Below are positions 23,451-35,017 of a stretch of 64,000 bases of DNA, piece by piece. Below the pieces are notes generated by a model that saw only the letters and a list, made by a program, of their open reading frames with translations, ran no database searches and was not told the DNA's origin. The stretch is from Kudoa neothunni (Eukaryota > Cnidaria): assembly GCA_964304625.1 (NCBI GenBank), contig OZ199838.1, forward strand, positions 9,610,001-9,674,000, in the 5' to 3' direction. Each line of letters begins with the position of its first letter. Position 1 is the first letter of the stretch. Made by a program: the position numbers and the translations under genes.

Positions 23451-24255
23451 ATATAGATCAGCATTGGATAATAGAAGTCTTCGCTCATATAGCTTAAATT
23501 TGATCAAAGCGGCAATCACACCGATCCATCATTAGCTACGGATTCACCGACTTATACCGAAAAGCGATGAGTATTTAATTGCTGTGATGGTCGTTGTTTT
23601 TTCTAATTATTCTTAATTTTTTGATCATTAGTCTTCCATATATCCTGTTTCGGCATAAAACTGATAATATTTGCTATTTATGCTACATTTTGATGCATTT
23701 GTATCATTGTCTGTGCAATGGTTTTCGTAATGAACAAAATGATTTATGTATAGGTCAAATAATAAAAACTAATTTTATTGGGCATGAATTATCATATTTG
23801 TGTCTCTTATTTTTGGTGAAATAGTTTCTAGCAGATTGAACAAGTTTAAGGTGTAATTCGGCTGGGGTACGTTAGTGACCCCAGTTGGTCACCCACGTTC
23901 TGTTATCGTAGTTGGTACAGGAAGGGTTAATAAACTTGGAATTTTATGCCTGAAAAAATTGTGCTTCTTCATTACAACCATAGATTTAGCCAACTTCCCT
24001 TTTTTTTAATTATAAAGTAGACAATGGATGGTTCGTAATCCCATGAGGGACCTCAAAATTGAAATATACCAAATCCTGTCACAGGAATCAGTTAATTGTT
24101 TCACATTCAAATACAAATTCATTATTTGGTTATATTTATATTATTTTTGTTTCATTTTTGTGACAGCTTATCGAAAAAAAAATTTTTTATTCGGCTCTCA
24201 AAGCTTGTGAAAATCAAAAATTTGGCCCGCCCGCTAAAAACCTTGGTGACCCCTA

Positions 24256-25831
24256 ATTTAACCAATTTTACATAGTTTGGGCGTGCGTATGTATAATACG
24301 AATACGGCATTGACTATTGCAACGTGAGGGATTAACTCCAAATCTAAGAACCCAATTAAAATTTGAAATTTAGATTCGTAATTTATGATTTTTGGTCTGA
24401 CACAATTAAGCATTTTGGAGAAAATTTGAGATATTGAAATTTCTATTATTGTGACTAAATTTCGTGTTTTATGTTTTGGTATGCGTAATGTTAAATACAT
24501 ACTTCAAGTTTTTACTAATAAAGGTTTCTTTAACTAAAAAACCAAATATCAGACATTGTGTTTTATGTATATAAATGTCCATCCTATCACCTCTGATTGT
24601 ACCTAATACGTTTAATCTAGCTCAGCTAATGTAATCTGTTAAAATATGCTTAACTATGTTTTTATAAAATGAAATAATTGTATTTGCTATATATATGATT
24701 TATAGATTATATTTATATCGCTATTATTACATATTTACAACAGGGGTTGGAAAAATTAATTGCAATTATGATAATGTTAATTGATAAATTAAATGGAAAT
24801 TCTTTTTTATTATAATTGTTTTTATTTTGGAATCCATTCATCTGTGTTATATATTTTGCAGCATCCTGTAAGTAACGATCGATAATTTTCCGATTTTCAT
24901 TCTTGTTTAAATTGTAATCTACATCCATTAGTCTTAACTCACTAAATGATATTTTATAAATAAACGATTTTTCTCTTAATCGTAGAGTACAATAGTTAAC
25001 CGATTTTCCGCACTTTTGGAAATCTTACAATAAACGTTCTAGAAACGTTCTAATTTTCAAAGAATCATTATAACTCCCTTTTGTTAGAATATTTGTGAAA
25101 TTTCAAACTAATAAAATGTTTTTATCCCTGATTTTTCGCACATTTTTTCCACCTTTAATCCTATTTTTGCTTTGATGAGCATACAATAAAAATAATTTTC
25201 CTTTAGTTGGATAGGAAACTTGTATATTGTATTTATATTTTCCATCTCATTCTCCTTGAAACTGTTTTTTTAATAATAGAATTTTGTTATCTTTGATAAA
25301 TGTACATAATGCTTTACGATAATTCGAACTTCCGCATGGATACAAATCCCATTTACAAACATTTACTGGCTACTTTATCGTGTTATTTCCTTTATTTACT
25401 GAAGGGATTCTACGTCAAGAGAAATACCAGAATTATAATAAAGTAATAATTCTAATTTTAATATATGTAGCCATATTAATAATAATTAATGTAAACGTAT
25501 TGACGAGAATTCATTTTTAAGGGAGCATGTCGCACATCCTATAATTTAGATTGGTTCATAATGACCTCTAATTATACTGTAAATTGAATGTGATATATTA
25601 TTTAATAATATAATTTAAATAAAATGAGGGTGGAATAACATAGTTGTATAAATTTGTAGGGCCAAACTTTATTTTCCCTGTGGCGCGCGCATAAAAAATC
25701 GGTTATATACTGTAAATATATTTTGCTTGTTATACTTCATTCGGATCAGATAATAAATCTTCGTATCAAATGTCAGATTCACATGACCTAATTTGGATTA
25801 GTGGTAACGATTAACTCTTAAAAGCCTTCTA
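24256..25831. other. AT-rich spacer
   Basis: No gene seen. Short A/T runs only. Two GATTTTYCGCACWTTTT blocks (about 25008 and 25128) look like each other but do not form a defined element. Confidence 0.5.
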
Positions 25832-26603
25832 CAGTCAGTGACCGGTTTTACGCACTTTTTTCGGAACATTTTTGAAAAAAATAGATGAATTTTGTTTAAT
25901 ATTCAAAAGAATTAAATGAAAGGAAATCAAATCAAATCAAATTAAAACATGAAATAATAAAATACATCCACAATATTTCCCCCAAGCAGCCAAATTTGTT
26001 ACTATAAAGCACCAGGCATATCCTCCATATCCAACCCCAATGGCACCTTAAAAACATAAATAAAAATTTTCCAATGATTGAACACAAACCGATTATTGTT
26101 TTTATTCGCGAATTTATTAAAATGGGTTTAAAAACTTATCTATGTTTGACAAAAAAGATCGAACGATTACGATCGCGATGATGAAAGCTATATTTTAAAA
26201 TATTTTGGCGACTTTTTTGGATCAAAATAACTAATTATTTTATTTCGAAATGAAAAAAATCATTTGCTTCCTAGTTGTATGCAATTCAATTATATTAAAT
26301 AGCTATGTATATTATTATATGAACGCGCTAATATGTACGTAAAACTAGACGTTACCAATTTCACACACATTTTTCCGAGAACCCGAAGGGATTACTCAAT
26401 CCCGGTTAACGGCTATGCCTTCATTTAAAAAAGATTTAACGATTTTACAAAAATTTGCGCATTTTAATTATGTTATTTAATAAATAAATAATTTAATAAT
26501 TTCTTGCAATGCGCAAGCGAATAAGTGAGTAAAACCGGAAGTGACCAATTTTACACACGGGTTCCTGGTCCCAAGAGGGTTACGCAAAACCGGTCGCTGA
26601 CTG
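25832..26603. mobile_element. Tc1/mariner-type MITE
   Basis: The inverted ends are CAGTCAGTGACCGGTTTTAC (left) and CAGTCAGCGACCGGTTTTGC (right, in reverse), each flanked by TA (25830-25831 and 26604-26605), which is the Tc1/mariner target. It is 772 bp and non-coding. The right half repeats a subterminal block (AGACGTTACCAATTTCACAC at about 26347 and GAAGTGACCAATTTTACACA at about 26538), probably a binding-site repeat. Confidence 0.85.
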
Positions 26604-27599
26604 TATTGATTTTTTAACATAAACTGCTTATAATTTTGAATCAAGCTTCATGTCACATTAAAATTAGAAAATGACAAATATATATTCCGTTTTCATTAGA
26701 ATTAAAATGTATTCGATCATATCTAATTTATTTTATAGATGGACTTTAAAAATTAACATTTTTACTTCTTAATTCAGTCAAAAACCGCGTTAAATGAAAC
26801 TTGTGATAATCTAACTCGCATTAGGCAAAACTTTTCTGTATTCGGGGCTTATAAACCTAAACTAAATAATTAATTAATATTAAAAATTAATCAATATTGT
26901 TTTTGGACACGTCAAAAAAGAGGGGATCACGGTTAAAATGTGATAACATTGGAATTATAACCATTCCGATTCTATTGAGCAAAAATCATGTTAAACGTTT
27001 TTGTATTTTTTTATATAAATTAAAAAGTGTTTGTGCGTTGTTTTAAGATATTCACATTTGCTTAAAAATAAACAAGATCAAAAATCGAAGTATTTATGTC
27101 AATGTGCGCCACACTGCCCAAATATATCACCGTTATCCATGTCACATCAACGGCCAGTATTTCCCACGTTCTACAAGAGCCGTTCATTAAACGCTCGAAG
27201 ATTTCCATTCCCAACCAAAAATTTTCCACGCCCCCACGTTGGGAAATACTGACCAAAACCATATTTATATAATAACTCGCTGATTTCCAGTATACTCGCC
27301 AAAAATATACATTATAACCAGAAGATGACAACATAACTCATTATTTAAAGCCGAATCCAATTTATTTGTTTTTTATAAATATTTAACGGAATACTCACCA
27401 GTAGAGGGTATCTCATCTGTTCACCCATAGATACATATATTTTTCAAATATTCCAAACTTTTTGCAATTTTTGTTAAACTATTGAATTAAATGGCGTATC
27501 TTAAAAAATTTATCAGCAGTGTCAACATTTGAATTATTATTAAAGTGAATATATTTTTTTAGATTTAACGCGTTTTATGTCATTGAACTTTTAACGAGT
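26604..27599. other. Spacer containing dispersed repeat copy
   Basis: AT-rich. At 27095-27270 it resembles positions 1-190 (shared ATCACCGTTATCCATGTCA-like and TTCATTAAACG blocks). No host gene seen. Confidence 0.55.
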
Positions 27600-28190
27600 T
27601 AAACACCAACCTCTGGAGAAGATTCCAAATAAATAGACGGGCGTGCTAATCTATGATAACGAGACAAAATCAAAATGCCAATAAAACATTTCATTTCACA
27701 AATCGTAACGTAAAAGTCATGGTTGTTATTCTGACTCGCATAAAAATTAGTTTATTTACGATACATGTAAATACATTTTCGTCAGGTAACTCCAAAAAAG
27801 TTCCATACGAACTTAAGTTCCTTTCAAGCATTGATTCAAAATTATCCATATTCCAATCGATTGATATAGTCTCATTCTGCCGCAAAAATTGTTATTTTTA
27901 TTGAGAAGAAACGATATTAGTTTTTTCAGTCCATATCAAGGTATCACCGTTCACGAAAGACTCAAACGCCTTAGAAAATACTTCAACTTCTCCTCACATC
28001 TAAGGAATTAATTGATGTCACATGTCTTTAAAATCGGATTCAAAATTATCCTCAATATCCATAATAGAGTCGACTTTTTCATAAGGTAATAACACAAAAT
28101 CAAACGACTCTAGATTTACGCTGTCTTCATACTCTTTAACACCATCAAAAAGATTCGTATACGACTTTGGCTCCATTATACACTGAGATT
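27600..28190 (-). pseudogene. Partial PGBD-like piggyBac transposase, N-terminal part
   Basis: Read on the minus strand from MEPKSYTNLFDGVKEYEDSV (about 28173): an acidic leader, then VFSKAFESFVNGDTLIWTEK and, near the lower end, EMKCFIGILILSRYH. This order matches the start of the PGBD transposase domain. Small GT...AG gaps bring the pieces into frame (for example GTTTCTTC...GCGGCAG near 27880), so it could be an intron-bearing, domesticated-style copy, but it ends before the catalytic core. I read it as a truncated remnant. Confidence 0.55.
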
Positions 28191-28207
28191 TAAAGCAGCG
28201 CGCACAA

Positions 28208-28579
28208 TTACCCCATCCGGGGTCTTCGTTGCGTTTTTTACAAATAAATATTTACTCATTCCCCTTTGGTGCATTCATAGTCATATGTAGATATTAATTG
28301 ATAAGTAACAGATGATATATTTATCACTATGAGTTTTATGATCTACGTTAGGCAAAACTCTAGTTAATGTTTGTCTAATTGGAATTTCAAAAATAGCACA
28401 TAAAATTATACTTTGTTCAATCCTAAAATATAAATCAACTACAATAACACTTGTTTCCATAAATTATTATGTTTAAGGATCTGAAATAACATAATGCATT
28501 TAAAATATTCATTATAATTTTTTTAAATAATCAAATACATTTTTTTGCGAAAACGCAACGAAAGCCCTGAATGGGTTAA
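28208..28579. mobile_element. Short piggyBac-type MITE
   Basis: The left end CCCCATCCGGGGTCTTCGTT and the right end in reverse CCCATTCAGGGCTTTCGTTG are imperfect inverted repeats, continuing as GCGTTTT on both sides. TTAA is present on the right (28576-28579); the left is TTAC, one change away. About 370 bp, no coding. Confidence 0.7.
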
Positions 28580-28926
28580 TTAGGAAAAATCGTCTACGAA
28601 ATCGTGTCATGAATATGAAGAAATTATCAATACTGTACCAATTAGTTTATTTAAAGATAATTCGCGTTGGTCTTAAAATTCATAATTGAATCGAACATAA
28701 AAACTTTCTCGATTTTATTTAACAACAACGGAAAAAAGGGATACCTACGTTGCATCTCAAAAGACTCTGACAATTAAATAACCTGTTAGATAGCTTTCCA
28801 TACAACACAAACTAACAAGTGATTCCATTCAATTTTATTTAATACTTTCTGATGAGATTCAGAAGATGAATTAAGCTAGTTAATCTAATGAGCAATTGTT
28901 CAAAAGTAAATTTATATATTATAGTT

Positions 28927-30714
28927 TTATTTTTTCTTGGATAACCCAGCACCAGCGTTGAATTTGAAGAAAATAATGTCACCATCGTGCACAACATATT
29001 GTTTACCCTCCTGTTTGTATTTACCAGCAGCCTAAAATAGAGTAAAAACAAATTCAAACGATGAATTATAACCTTAACAGCAGCTTCAGAACCAAGCTCT
29101 TTAAGATCATCAAACTTCATCACTTCTGCCATTATAAACCCTTTCTCAAAGTCAGAATGGATTTTTCCTGCAGCTTGAGGAGCTTTGGTTCCACGCTAAT
29201 TATGAAGGTCAAAAATCAAATTTGAAAACATCACATATGTGAGTGAAGAATATTTACTCGAATGGTCCATGCTTTAACTTCGTCCTTTCCAGCGGTGAAA
29301 AAGTATTCAAGCTGTAACTGAGTGAATCCAGCTTTAATAATTTTTGGTAGAGCACTCCCAATAGACTGTTCATCTTCGCTTAGGTATCCATCAAAAAACT
29401 ATAAGAAAAAAAGATAAGAAACTAAAACACAAAACTCTTACTCGTTGTTCAAATACGGCGCTAAAAGGAATGATCATCGAGCCGGGATCATTCTCATCAA
29501 CAAAAGCTTTGATTTTTGCCAGCCATTTATTTTTCTTAGTCTTATATCCCTGCTCGGTGATATTAACCAGATAAATTACTGGCTTCGCAGTCAACAGCAT
29601 GTGAATATTGAGTGCATCAATCTGTTTTTACGCACACATAAAAACGCAAGTTAGAATAGACAAAGTACATCTTTGCTGCTCCATTGTTTTTCCGTCTTGA
29701 CCCATTTTCCACTTTCTAGAATTTTCAAACACTTTCTAAGAGTCTCCTATATATAAAGTCCGCCAATCAGTTTTAATGGCGCATAGTAACAAGACACACA
29801 TACCACTTCAAAAAGTCTAGCTTTGTCATTAGCACGGACCACTGTTCTTTCCATTTGTTCCTTAGATACAAATAAAATGGCTTCTCACCAAAATTCAAAA
29901 CTTTATACCAATCTAGTATTGACATATTCTATATCCTACACGGCGAAAAATGACAATAGAACAAATACATAATCTTACCTTCAGTCTTAATTCATCCATA
30001 ATTATTTTTATATCTCTGATAGGATCCACATCACCATCAACATGAGAAATTTCCAAATTATCAAAAGCTCCTAACAACGAAAAAAATAAATGACACCTTC
30101 ATCTAGAAATAACTTATCATATGGAAAATGGCATCACAACCGGAAATGTGAGACAAAAATGCGTTCCCAAGACCCTATATAATAAACTAATTATTAAGAT
30201 GAACGCAAATCACAATACTTCGCCATTGCTTGCCCCTTGAACGAGCCCTGCGATATCCATAACTTGCAAAAATGCTGACACATTACTGTGATCAATGTTG
30301 TGTTAGGAGATAATGTGTTACAATAATTCTTACTTTTTGGGTTTGAAATGATCAACCAAATAATCAAATCTCTCATCTGGGACAGCAACTCTACCTAAAG
30401 ATTGTGTATTTTACTAAATCAGTCGGTCAACAACAAAACCAATACTTTCATTAGGTTCTAAATAAGGTATTACAATAGAAAAAGTATTAAAACAACTACC
30501 GATGGTACAGAATGGATAGTTCTCAGCTGGAACAGAGCTTTTCGTTAGAATATTAAAAAAGGTAGATTTTCTACATGATAATAAATGGAAAAATGGCCTC
30601 TCTATCACACATATACCCAACGTTCGGTAAACCTACAACACCAATTCTAAGTTGTGTTTTAAAACGGCCTAAAATAGGAGTGGTTTCTTCAACCTGAGGC
30701 TTCTTCGGAGGCAT
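28927..30714 (-). CDS. OLA1: OLA1, Obg-like ATPase 1 (YchF family)
   Basis: Fourteen exons, 1173 nt, 390 residues (human 396): 30714-30617, 30570-30500, 30457-30446, 30394-30334, 30285-30219, 30174-30114, 30070-29979, 29935-29909, 29860-29804, 29746-29669, 29621-29442, 29398-29258, 29195-29073, 29031-28927. OLA1 is a cytosolic ribosome-associated P-loop ATPase linked to stress responses. The Walker A region [12 protein letters not shown] spans exons 1-2. The switch regions follow as NYPFCTIEPNES and [11 protein letters not shown]; the NKW-containing stretch is [10 protein letters not shown]...KKNKW. The TGS-like C-terminal domain reads [20 protein letters not shown] and [16 protein letters not shown]. 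Exon 3 is only 12 nt. Introns are mostly 40-60 nt. MED26 ends 35 bp upstream on the same strand. The gene looks fully intact. Confidence 0.97.
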
Positions 30715-30749
30715 TATGTATTTGCGCAGGCAAAAAAACACGCATGTCA

Positions 30750-31659
30750 TTATTCGGTAATATAGGGTAAAATAATAAGTTGCGAAGAGACGCAAGGCAT
30801 AGGCTTTGCAAACGAGTAATAAGAGCCATCTTCTGCTAAACAACCGTTTAATCCTACAGCTTCAGTATCAGGAACTAAAATATTATCCAAATTATCCACC
30901 GCCATGGATGGTTCGTTGGTTTTTGGCGCAGGTACACCACGTTGTACAAATTCATTATTTTCTACCAACTTTGTTAATGTTTCCAAAGTATTGACTATAT
31001 TTTCAAATGGACGCATACGTTCCTCATCTATTTTTATCTGTTCTCTGAAACAATAATCAGTCTAAACGTACACATTAACATCACTACTTTATGCTTTCAG
31101 TGTGAAGATTTTCGAAACCAATGCTACTTGCTGTACTTAAATTGTCCATCTTTTCAGCTAAATTGCCACATAATTGGCCAATACTTGTTTGACTATTTGA
31201 AACAGAGGCTTGTAAGTTATCATAGTTGTTTTGAGCCTCGTTATATTGGGGTGTTTGATCAGATAATAATGGTAATTGGTCTGGCAAAGTGGGGTCGGAT
31301 TCCTTTTCTATTATCTCCATAACTACTGCTTGCCATTTCCTTAATAGTTTTCGAATTCGTCTGGATAATTCAGGAATATTTAGGCGTTTCCTAGTGTTAT
31401 TTAAAAGTTTCCCGATTCTAGTTTCCTATAAGTTGACCACAATGAATATTTTTAGGATTTTCCTGAATGAAAATCACTTCCAACATTGTTTTCGAAACAT
31501 CCATTCGCTCCAATTTCTCAACAGCTTCTGTGTACGAATCTATATTGGAAATCTATACGGTATTATACCGATATTGTTTTCGAAAAATTAAAGACTAACG
31601 TTTCCAGAATGGTCAACTGAGCTATTTAACATTCTAATAACATTAGTGAGATCCTCCAT
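30750..31659 (-). CDS. MED26: MED26, Mediator subunit with TFIIS N-terminal domain
   Basis: Four exons: 31659-31600, 31552-31478, 31425-31088, 31044-30750 (768 nt, 255 residues; human is about 600). MED26 joins Mediator to super-elongation complexes. The N-terminal 100 residues form a TFIIS N-domain: [19 protein letters not shown], then [14 protein letters not shown], then [14 protein letters not shown], close to human ETRLGKLINDVRKK...RAKKLLRSWQKLI. The middle is polar and low-complexity. The C-terminus [19 protein letters not shown] then LIILPYITE matches the conserved Mediator-binding end of MED26 (GVNG...G.W..W..., ILPYV), which separates it from TFIIS and IWS1. Unlike human, the middle region is very short. 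Confidence 0.87.
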
Positions 31660-32044
31660 ATTTCACTGGATAAGGTCTCAGCAAAACGAAAGTGCGTAAA
31701 AGTGACTTATCGCGGTTGCGCAGGCAGTTATCAGTTCTCCTCAATTCAAATCAACTTTGTACCACCTCTCAAAAGCTAAATGTTCCATTCTTGACGGATT
31801 ATTGATAAAGTCCATTTTATAGTTAATTTTGCAAGAAATAGGATAATACAATCTAAGTGAGAACAACTTACAATATAATACAATGATAATTTATTTAAAG
31901 GGGTAATTTTTATGATAGATCATTTAAGATTGCTTAGTTGGTTCGTATTAATTACATCGAAAATTAAAATTCCCCAGCTGTACATGCTATAAATAATGTT
32001 TAAATACTGTAGGAATTCACATGGCTCAATATGTCAAATGTGTA
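31660..32044. other. Spacer upstream of MED26
   Basis: The shared promoter region of the MED26-OLA1 pair would lie here. No motif I can name. Confidence 0.4.
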
Positions 32045-33257
32045 CAGTAGGTGATGACTCGTGCGCTCCAGCCATGATTTAATGACTTACACAATTCTGT
32101 TTCTAATAAAAGTAAATCCAGTAAAAACATAACAAATATAATAAATTATTGAAGTCTTGGTTTTTGTTTTAATTCGCTGTAAATAAGAATTAGCTCAAAT
32201 TTACCACTCGTGGGCATTAAGCTCAAGAATATAGTTGCCCAAAGATGGGTCGTGGGCACTTAAAGAGAACTAAACAGTTTCGTCCTTTGGAAGATAAAAT
32301 GGATATAATTCCATATGATGAAAGAATATCAAATGGGGAAAACAGAAGAACTAAGATCCTCAATTATTTTAACGTAAAATTTTTGTCCTCTTTATAAAAA
32401 ATTTTTGACAGTGAAGAATCCATTATGAAGGCTCATAATGAAATGAGAATTACAAAAACCGCAAAAAATTAAAAAAAATATACAATTTCTGCGAATGATG
32501 TTCTAATTTATTTAAGTAAAATGTGCAGATTTTCCAGAAAACGAAATTATCAAATGTTATCTACAGTTATAGATCTAGAAACGGCGATTTATGATATAAT
32601 AGAGTCAAAGCTATACCAGTAAATATAACTTTTTCAAACTAAAAATCAACTAATAAATATGATAAAAATTTTTAGTTATATTTTATTAAGTATATTATTA
32701 AATTTTATGAAATTTATGCATATCAATATATATTTCATTTTTCTTGATTAATAACTCTTACTCCTACTCTTCTTGAGTACAGAAAATAATTAATTTACTA
32801 CGCAACGCCTCTATAAGATATAATAATTCATTAAGAAAGGTTTTTGTATGTTTTTATTTAAAATAGTCTAAAACTTATGATGAAAATATAAAAATAGTTT
32901 TGATTGTAATAAAATTGGATGTGTGAATTACGTTTATTTTTTTTTAATTTTTGTTGACAGAAATCATTAGTGTTACCATCACGTTGTCTGAATAGTTTGT
33001 TTTTACAAATTAAGTCAAGGATCAACTAGATTAATCGCACTTAACCTTTACATCATTGCTATGACGAATTTTATTTTTATTAATATAATTTTAGTATAAA
33101 TGTGAACATTGTGATAAATAAGAGAGATTAAATTGCAAGAGCCCACATTAAAATTTTGCATTGTTCACATGCGCCATGGCGGCTCGAGGGCACTTGATGG
33201 GTTGTGTGCCTCTCGGACTCAATTCCCATTTTTGTGCCCATGACCCATCACCTACTA
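32045..33257. mobile_element. Tc1/mariner/pogo-type element remnant
   Basis: The ends CAGTAGGTGATGACTCGTGC (left) and TAGTAGGTGATGGGTCATGG (right, in reverse) are inverted and flanked by TA (32043-32044; 33258-33259). A GGGTCGTGGGCAC block near 32245 repeats the right-end subterminal sequence. A weak coding remnant (about 32245-32620,+) has KRTKQFRPLEDKMD and later RKRNYQMLSTVIDLE in shifted frames; its family is unclear. Confidence 0.65.
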
Positions 33258-33724
33258 TACACTTCGAAATTTTTAAAATTTAATTAATGCTTCTTCAATT
33301 CGTTATATCTGATTTAAAAATTATTTTGAAGTTCTTTTCCCAATTTCTCGGTGATTAATCAGTGAATAATTATCATTTAAATAAATACAAAAAAATGAAT
33401 ATGAAATTTTCTTAAACACATTTAGTTTGTGACTTACGTTTAATTCTTTACAGCGGTTAAAAAAACGTTTTGAATACCAAAGGGAGTGTAAGCTCACTTT
33501 TGACTCGGGTAGTGTTATTTTGACGTTAGTTACACTCATGGGAATATTATTATTAATCCAATACACTTCCTTTTTATGGGTTGAAAATGAATTTCGTATG
33601 AAAAGTATACTATATTTAATTATTTACAGTCAATATAAAGCTGTTAAAGAATAAGAATATTTAATTATGGCAGAATTAAACACATTAAGATTCAATATGT
33701 ATAGACCAATAAATGTAACCTTAT

Positions 33725-34924
33725 TTAACCCTCATGCCCACGGTGGGGGTCACTTTGACCCCCACCGGACTTATTCGATATTGTCTTGTAAACATATCCA
33801 AGAGAAAAGAATTTTTTATCTCTAATTTATTTTTGTAACTTATTTATAATAATATACAATCAAAATTTGTTATATGGTATCTTTAAAGACATTTTAAGCC
33901 TTGATACAAAAAAAATCGTTTGTTATATTAGAAAAATTAATATTATTAAAATATACTTAAAAAAATATTAAGAAATTACTCTAATTCAAACACGTGGCGT
34001 AAATTGTAACTGATTGAAAATTTGCTTCATTTGGAAATAGAAAAATTTCTAAACAACTCATAAATAATACATAATTTATGTGATGAAGGATATTTTAAAC
34101 TCCCGATTACAACCAGACTATCAAGTCTTTTGTGATGAGATTGATTTTAGCAATAACGCCATTTATACGGTTACACCACAAGATCTGTCAACATTTAGCT
34201 CGCATTCGAAAGACTGACTTAAAAAGCAGTCATTTTTAAAAATTATATATGTACCTATAAACTTGCTCAACTCGAGATTGCAAATATCAGCAATTGTACA
34301 CATCCATATTTTTCCTTGTCATTATTCTTACTAACGAACAACTACCAATATACTTCATTCAGCCATCTTTTGTAATTGAACTTTTCTATTGTAACTCATT
34401 TCTTATGTATTTATTTAAATATTCGACAATCAAATCTAATATTTCATTTTCCAGAAAACGTAACACAAAAATTGAAATATCGCAATTTTTAACGCATTAT
34501 TTTTGAAGGTTTTATGTTTGAAAATGTTCTCTGCGTCAGTTTGTCTTCGAATGCGTGTTGGTTGCTCAAACCATTTTTCTCCCACTTTAAATGTCACTAC
34601 GTAGATTTCTTCTTTTGAAATATTAATTTCATTATCGGAATAATAGTAATCCGATGTGGGGTTCTCAATTAGACAATTATTAAATTCAAAATTGGTTTCT
34701 TCAAAATAGGGATCTTATTCAGTGAATTCAGAATCCATTATGTCACGTGTAAGATTATAATTGGCAATGTACGTATTTTATTATGCGTTGATTAAAAATT
34801 TTTTTAAAGTGTTCTATAACAATAAATGAACCTTTATTATATCAAAAAGTCATTTATAAAAAAATAAGAATTTTCTCAAAAAGGTCGAGGAACGTGATTT
34901 TCTTAGCGTATGTATGAGGGTTAG
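33725..34924 (-). mobile_element. Deleted piggyBac, relative of 4485-7370
   Basis: The left end is TTAACCCTCATGCCCACGGT with a perfect palindrome GGTGGGGGTCA-CTT-TGACCCCCACC (11-bp arms). The right end in reverse is CTAACCCTCATACATACGCT; the terminal TTAA is TTAG there. On the minus strand from about 34739 a transposase start (MDSEFTE, then FEETNFEFN and NPTSDYYYSDNEIN) parallels MDSESSEKIVNFEETDSEFS of the 4485 element. The core is deleted. Confidence 0.8.
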
Positions 34925-35017
34925 ATATATAAAGACTGGTTTCTCGTCCAAATTTCTTGATCATGTGCTCAGGCATTATATTCTTGCTCAAAACTTTGCA
35001 CGCATATCACTAGGCTA

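Larger units (their letters stand above)
20411..23930 (+). mobile_element. Nearly complete piggyBac transposon
   Basis: TTAA at 20411-20414 and 23927-23930. The terminal inverted repeats are CCCTTCCGGTACCAACT (left) and CCCTTCCTGTACCAACT (right, in reverse), 16 of 17 identical. A palindrome TGGGGTATTTAAGTGACCCC lies about 19 bp inside the left end; a related block, TGGGGTACGTTAGTGACCCC, lies near the right end at about 23867. It encodes a 531-residue transposase (20856-22451). The 3' part from 22602 is long and non-coding and contains the dispersed-repeat segment 23225-23450. It is inserted in a hAT-type MITE. Confidence 0.93.
19881..24255 (-). mobile_element. hAT-type MITE (family A, copy 1), split by a piggyBac
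   Basis: The left end is CAGGGTTCACCAAAGTACGG and the right end in reverse TAGGGGTCACCAAGGTTTTT. The 8-bp flanks are ACTTAACC (19873-19880) and ATTTAACC (24256-24263), 7/8 identical. Removing the TTAA-bounded piggyBac at 20411-23930 leaves an element of about 860 bp. Copies of the same family lie at 41170-47213 and 59388-59834, both in the opposite orientation. It has no coding capacity. Confidence 0.88.
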
